From Candidatus Komeilibacteria bacterium (GTDB lineage: Bacteria > Patescibacteriota > Patescibacteriia > UBA1558 > 2-01-FULL-52-15): a stretch of 5,710 nucleotides of DNA. A program made the translations under genes and the position numbers. The notes below the pieces were generated by a model. The model searched no databases, had not been told where the DNA came from, and worked only from the letters and a program-made list of their open reading frames with translations. Of the stretch, positions 4,355 through 5,710 are shown in pieces (the first letter of the stretch is position 1; each line of letters starts with the position of its first letter). Location: contig JACQKJ010000069.1 of NCBI GenBank assembly GCA_016204595.1, positions 1 through 5,710 on the forward strand. The letters are read 5' to 3'.

Positions 4355-5671
4355 TTATTCTTGTGCCGTCGTTATATCGTCTGGCGAAAGCGTACCGACA
4401 TCAATAGTATTCAGATCCTGGTCTTTGATACCAAGAGATAGCCGGCGCATAATTTGATATGCGCTAACGCCGTCTTTCAGATAATAACGCTTTCCATTCA
4501 CCGGATTAATGTACCAAGCCTCGCCGCGAGACTGGGTTTGCAATACGATACGTCCTTTCAGCCTGTTCACCAGGGATTGACTGATTCGAACCGCGCCGTT
4601 ACCGAGAGGATTGAAATTATTCAATACCTCTTCTCCGTCCTTAAACCCATCCTGATCCGAATCGACAACCGCCGGGTCTGTTCCGAGTTGTTGTTCGAGG
4701 GCATCCGGAACGCCATCAGCATCGGTATCCACCGGATCGATAGCGGTATCCGCAGCCACAGGGATTTGATTCAAGTCATCATTGGTAATGCCGAGGCCAA
4801 ACACCTGCAGTGCCTGATATGCAGATGCACCGTCCTTTAAGTAGAATTTCTTAGCGGTAGCAGGGTCTACATACCACGCCTCTCCCTTATTCTCGACCTG
4901 CAGTAAAATCCGCCCCTTAACTCGATCGGTCAATTTTTCATCAATCTTCTCGAGCTTATCCTTGGCACGAGCGACAACCTCTTTTTCAAGATCCGACAAT
5001 TTAAGCTCTAGACGTCTGATGCGCTCATGTAATTTCCGGATTAACGCATCCTGTTCGGTAGTAAGCGTCTGCGGCTCATTGACCAAACCAGGAACGTTCC
5101 GAGGCTCATCTACAACTCCACCGGAGAATGGTATAACAGCAGTAGATTTGCAATCGCCTGTTTCGGTTTTGATAAAATCACCCGAATGCTGCTTATGACC
5201 GTACTCCCAGCCATCTCGTGAGATGCTCAATTCAGAATACTCTTTAGTCCCGCTGTTACGATGACAGATAGTAATTTTTTCCAAAATGGGGGGCGTCGAA
5301 GTAGGCGTTGTGGTGGTGGTTGTACAGCTGCCATCAGTGCAGTCCGTAGGCTTAGAGATAAAACCCGACGTAGGCGATGCATCTGAGGTTCCCGTCGTAT
5401 TCGACGAATCACCCTCAAGATCTGAAACCCTTTGCTCTGGTGGGTTGTTCATGAAAATCGCGGCACCTACCGTATAGCCTGCGACATGCGGCTTAACTAT
5501 AACATGCGCTGTCGGCATGTTCGTCATATATGAATACGAAAAATGCGGAGTTCCAAATGGAAGTGTTTTAGTACCTATTTCGCTTGCCTGAAGATCTATC
5601 GTGACGACACTCAGGAAAAATAAAAGAACCGTCGCGACTGCGAGCAGTTTAGAAAAATCTTGCTTTTTCAT
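4355..5671 (-). CDS. Large exported surface protein with twin 59-residue GEAWY modules
   Basis: This 438-residue protein is probably secreted or anchored in the envelope. Residues 1-29 form a signal peptide or membrane anchor (MKKQDFSK head, hydrophobic 9-25). Residues 81-130 are a Ser/Thr-rich linker with Cys111, Cys116 and a Thr run. Residues 133-174 hold a CH-type motif: TICHRNSG, then GHKQHSGD and Cys174, resembling the C-H...H..HGD...C domain of many bacterial surface proteins. Residues 203-248 are a charged coiled coil (IRKLHERIRRLELKLSDLEK). Two equal modules follow at 247-305 and 367-425, each with a GRI.LQ strand, GEAWY, a YLKDG.SAYQ turn and an LGI...DLN end. Between them, residues 315-348 carry two calcium-binding-like loops (DTDADGVPDALE and DSDQDGFKDGEE). 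The twin modules are a type I associate with CPR proteins. A cell-surface structural or binding role is inferred. No ribosome binding site is seen before the ATG. Confidence 0.88.
   Translation of the reverse strand: MKKQDFSKLLAVATVLLFFLSVVTIDLQASEIGTKTLPFGTPHFSYSYMTNMPTAHVIVKPHVAGYTVGAAIFMNNPPEQRVSDLEGDSSNTTGTSDASPTSGFISKPTDCTDGSCTTTTTTPTSTPPILEKITICHRNSGTKEYSELSISRDGWEYGHKQHSGDFIKTETGDCKSTAVIPFSGGVVDEPRNVPGLVNEPQTLTTEQDALIRKLHERIRRLELKLSDLEKEVVARAKDKLEKIDEKLTDRVKGRILLQVENKGEAWYVDPATAKKFYLKDGASAYQALQVFGLGITNDDLNQIPVAADTAIDPVDTDADGVPDALEQQLGTDPAVVDSDQDGFKDGEEVLNNFNPLGNGAVRISQSLVNRLKGRIVLQTQSRGEAWYINPVNGKRYYLKDGVSAYQIMRRLSLGIKDQDLNTIDVGTLSPDDITTAQE
4397..4573 (-). repeat. Second GEAWY module of the surface protein (residues 367-425)
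   Basis: It starts LVNRLKGRIVLQ and includes SRGEAWYINP, YYLKDGVSAYQ and LSLGIKDQDLN. It aligns without gaps to the first module, 59 residues against 59. The copies differ at many positions, so the duplication is old. Confidence 0.85.
4757..4933 (-). repeat. First GEAWY module of the surface protein (residues 247-305)
   Basis: It starts LTDRVKGRILLQ and includes NKGEAWYVDP, FYLKDGASAYQ and FGLGITNDDLN. It follows directly on the coiled coil, and the calcium-loop linker separates it from the second module. Confidence 0.85.
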
Positions 5672-5695
5672 TTTTTTTGTTTTTATTTTTAGCTA

Positions 5696-5701
5696 ATTTT
5701 A
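5696..5701 (-). promoter_or_regulatory. Possible -10 box of the surface-protein gene
   Basis: On the minus strand, TAAAAT lies about 24 bases before the ATG at 5671, within the A-rich leader AGCTAAAATTAGCTAAAAAT. The -35 region would lie beyond the window end, so this is tentative. Confidence 0.25.
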
Positions 5702-5710
5702 GCTTAAACC

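Noticed and set aside
4454..4840. Plus-strand open frame of 128 residues
   Set aside because: It is antisense to the duplicated-module surface protein, whose domains are clear on the minus strand.

Overview
The window looks like a fragment of a Patescibacteria (Candidate Phyla Radiation, CPR) genome. This is an inference from protein families, not proof. Three proteins are types I associate with CPR genomes: a DUF5674-type protein (31-369), a 'GRWSK..LAEQLGNIGSEYERA' hypothetical (375-692), and a surface protein with a duplicated 59-residue 'GRI.LQ...GEAWY.(D/N)P......YLKDG' module (4355-5671). Several genes have no Shine-Dalgarno sequence and sit almost directly on a -10 box, which suggests leaderless transcripts. 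The two genes with a good ribosome binding site both encode exported proteins.

Layout. Bases 31-692 hold two short, probably co-transcribed plus-strand genes of unknown function. Bases 693-1026 are non-coding: a nested hairpin element (721-822), then a strong sigma70-type promoter (911-939) and a Shine-Dalgarno sequence (1012-1017). Bases 1027-2670 encode a large secreted trypsin-like serine protease with a prodomain, a complete catalytic triad, a MopE-like Asp/Cys motif and a six-cysteine tail. Its G+C is visibly higher than its neighbours' (42 of 60 in bases 2161-2220, against 26 of 60 in 121-180 and 27 of 60 in 4081-4140), so it is probably an acquired gene. Two back-to-back terminators (2704-2755 and 2756-2796) separate it from a convergent minus-strand gene for a 172-residue exported protein of unknown function (2797-3315), which has its own promoter and ribosome binding site.

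Bases 3590-3823 (minus) and 3899-4264 (plus) are a divergent pair: a 77-residue protein with Cys/His residues and a single-domain cupin. Both appear to be transcribed without a leader from a shared 75-base promoter region. A symmetrical terminator (4304-4336) ends the cupin gene and the convergent surface-protein gene 4355-5671.

Three of the seven proteins carry export signals, so the window has a cell-surface or secreted flavour. Each of those genes has its own transcription unit, and nothing in the sequence shows that they act together. I see no rRNA, tRNA, CRISPR array, transposase or integrase. I found no convincing new multi-gene system. The most notable items are the transferred-looking protease, the symmetric surface protein, the leaderless divergent promoters and the phased hairpin element.
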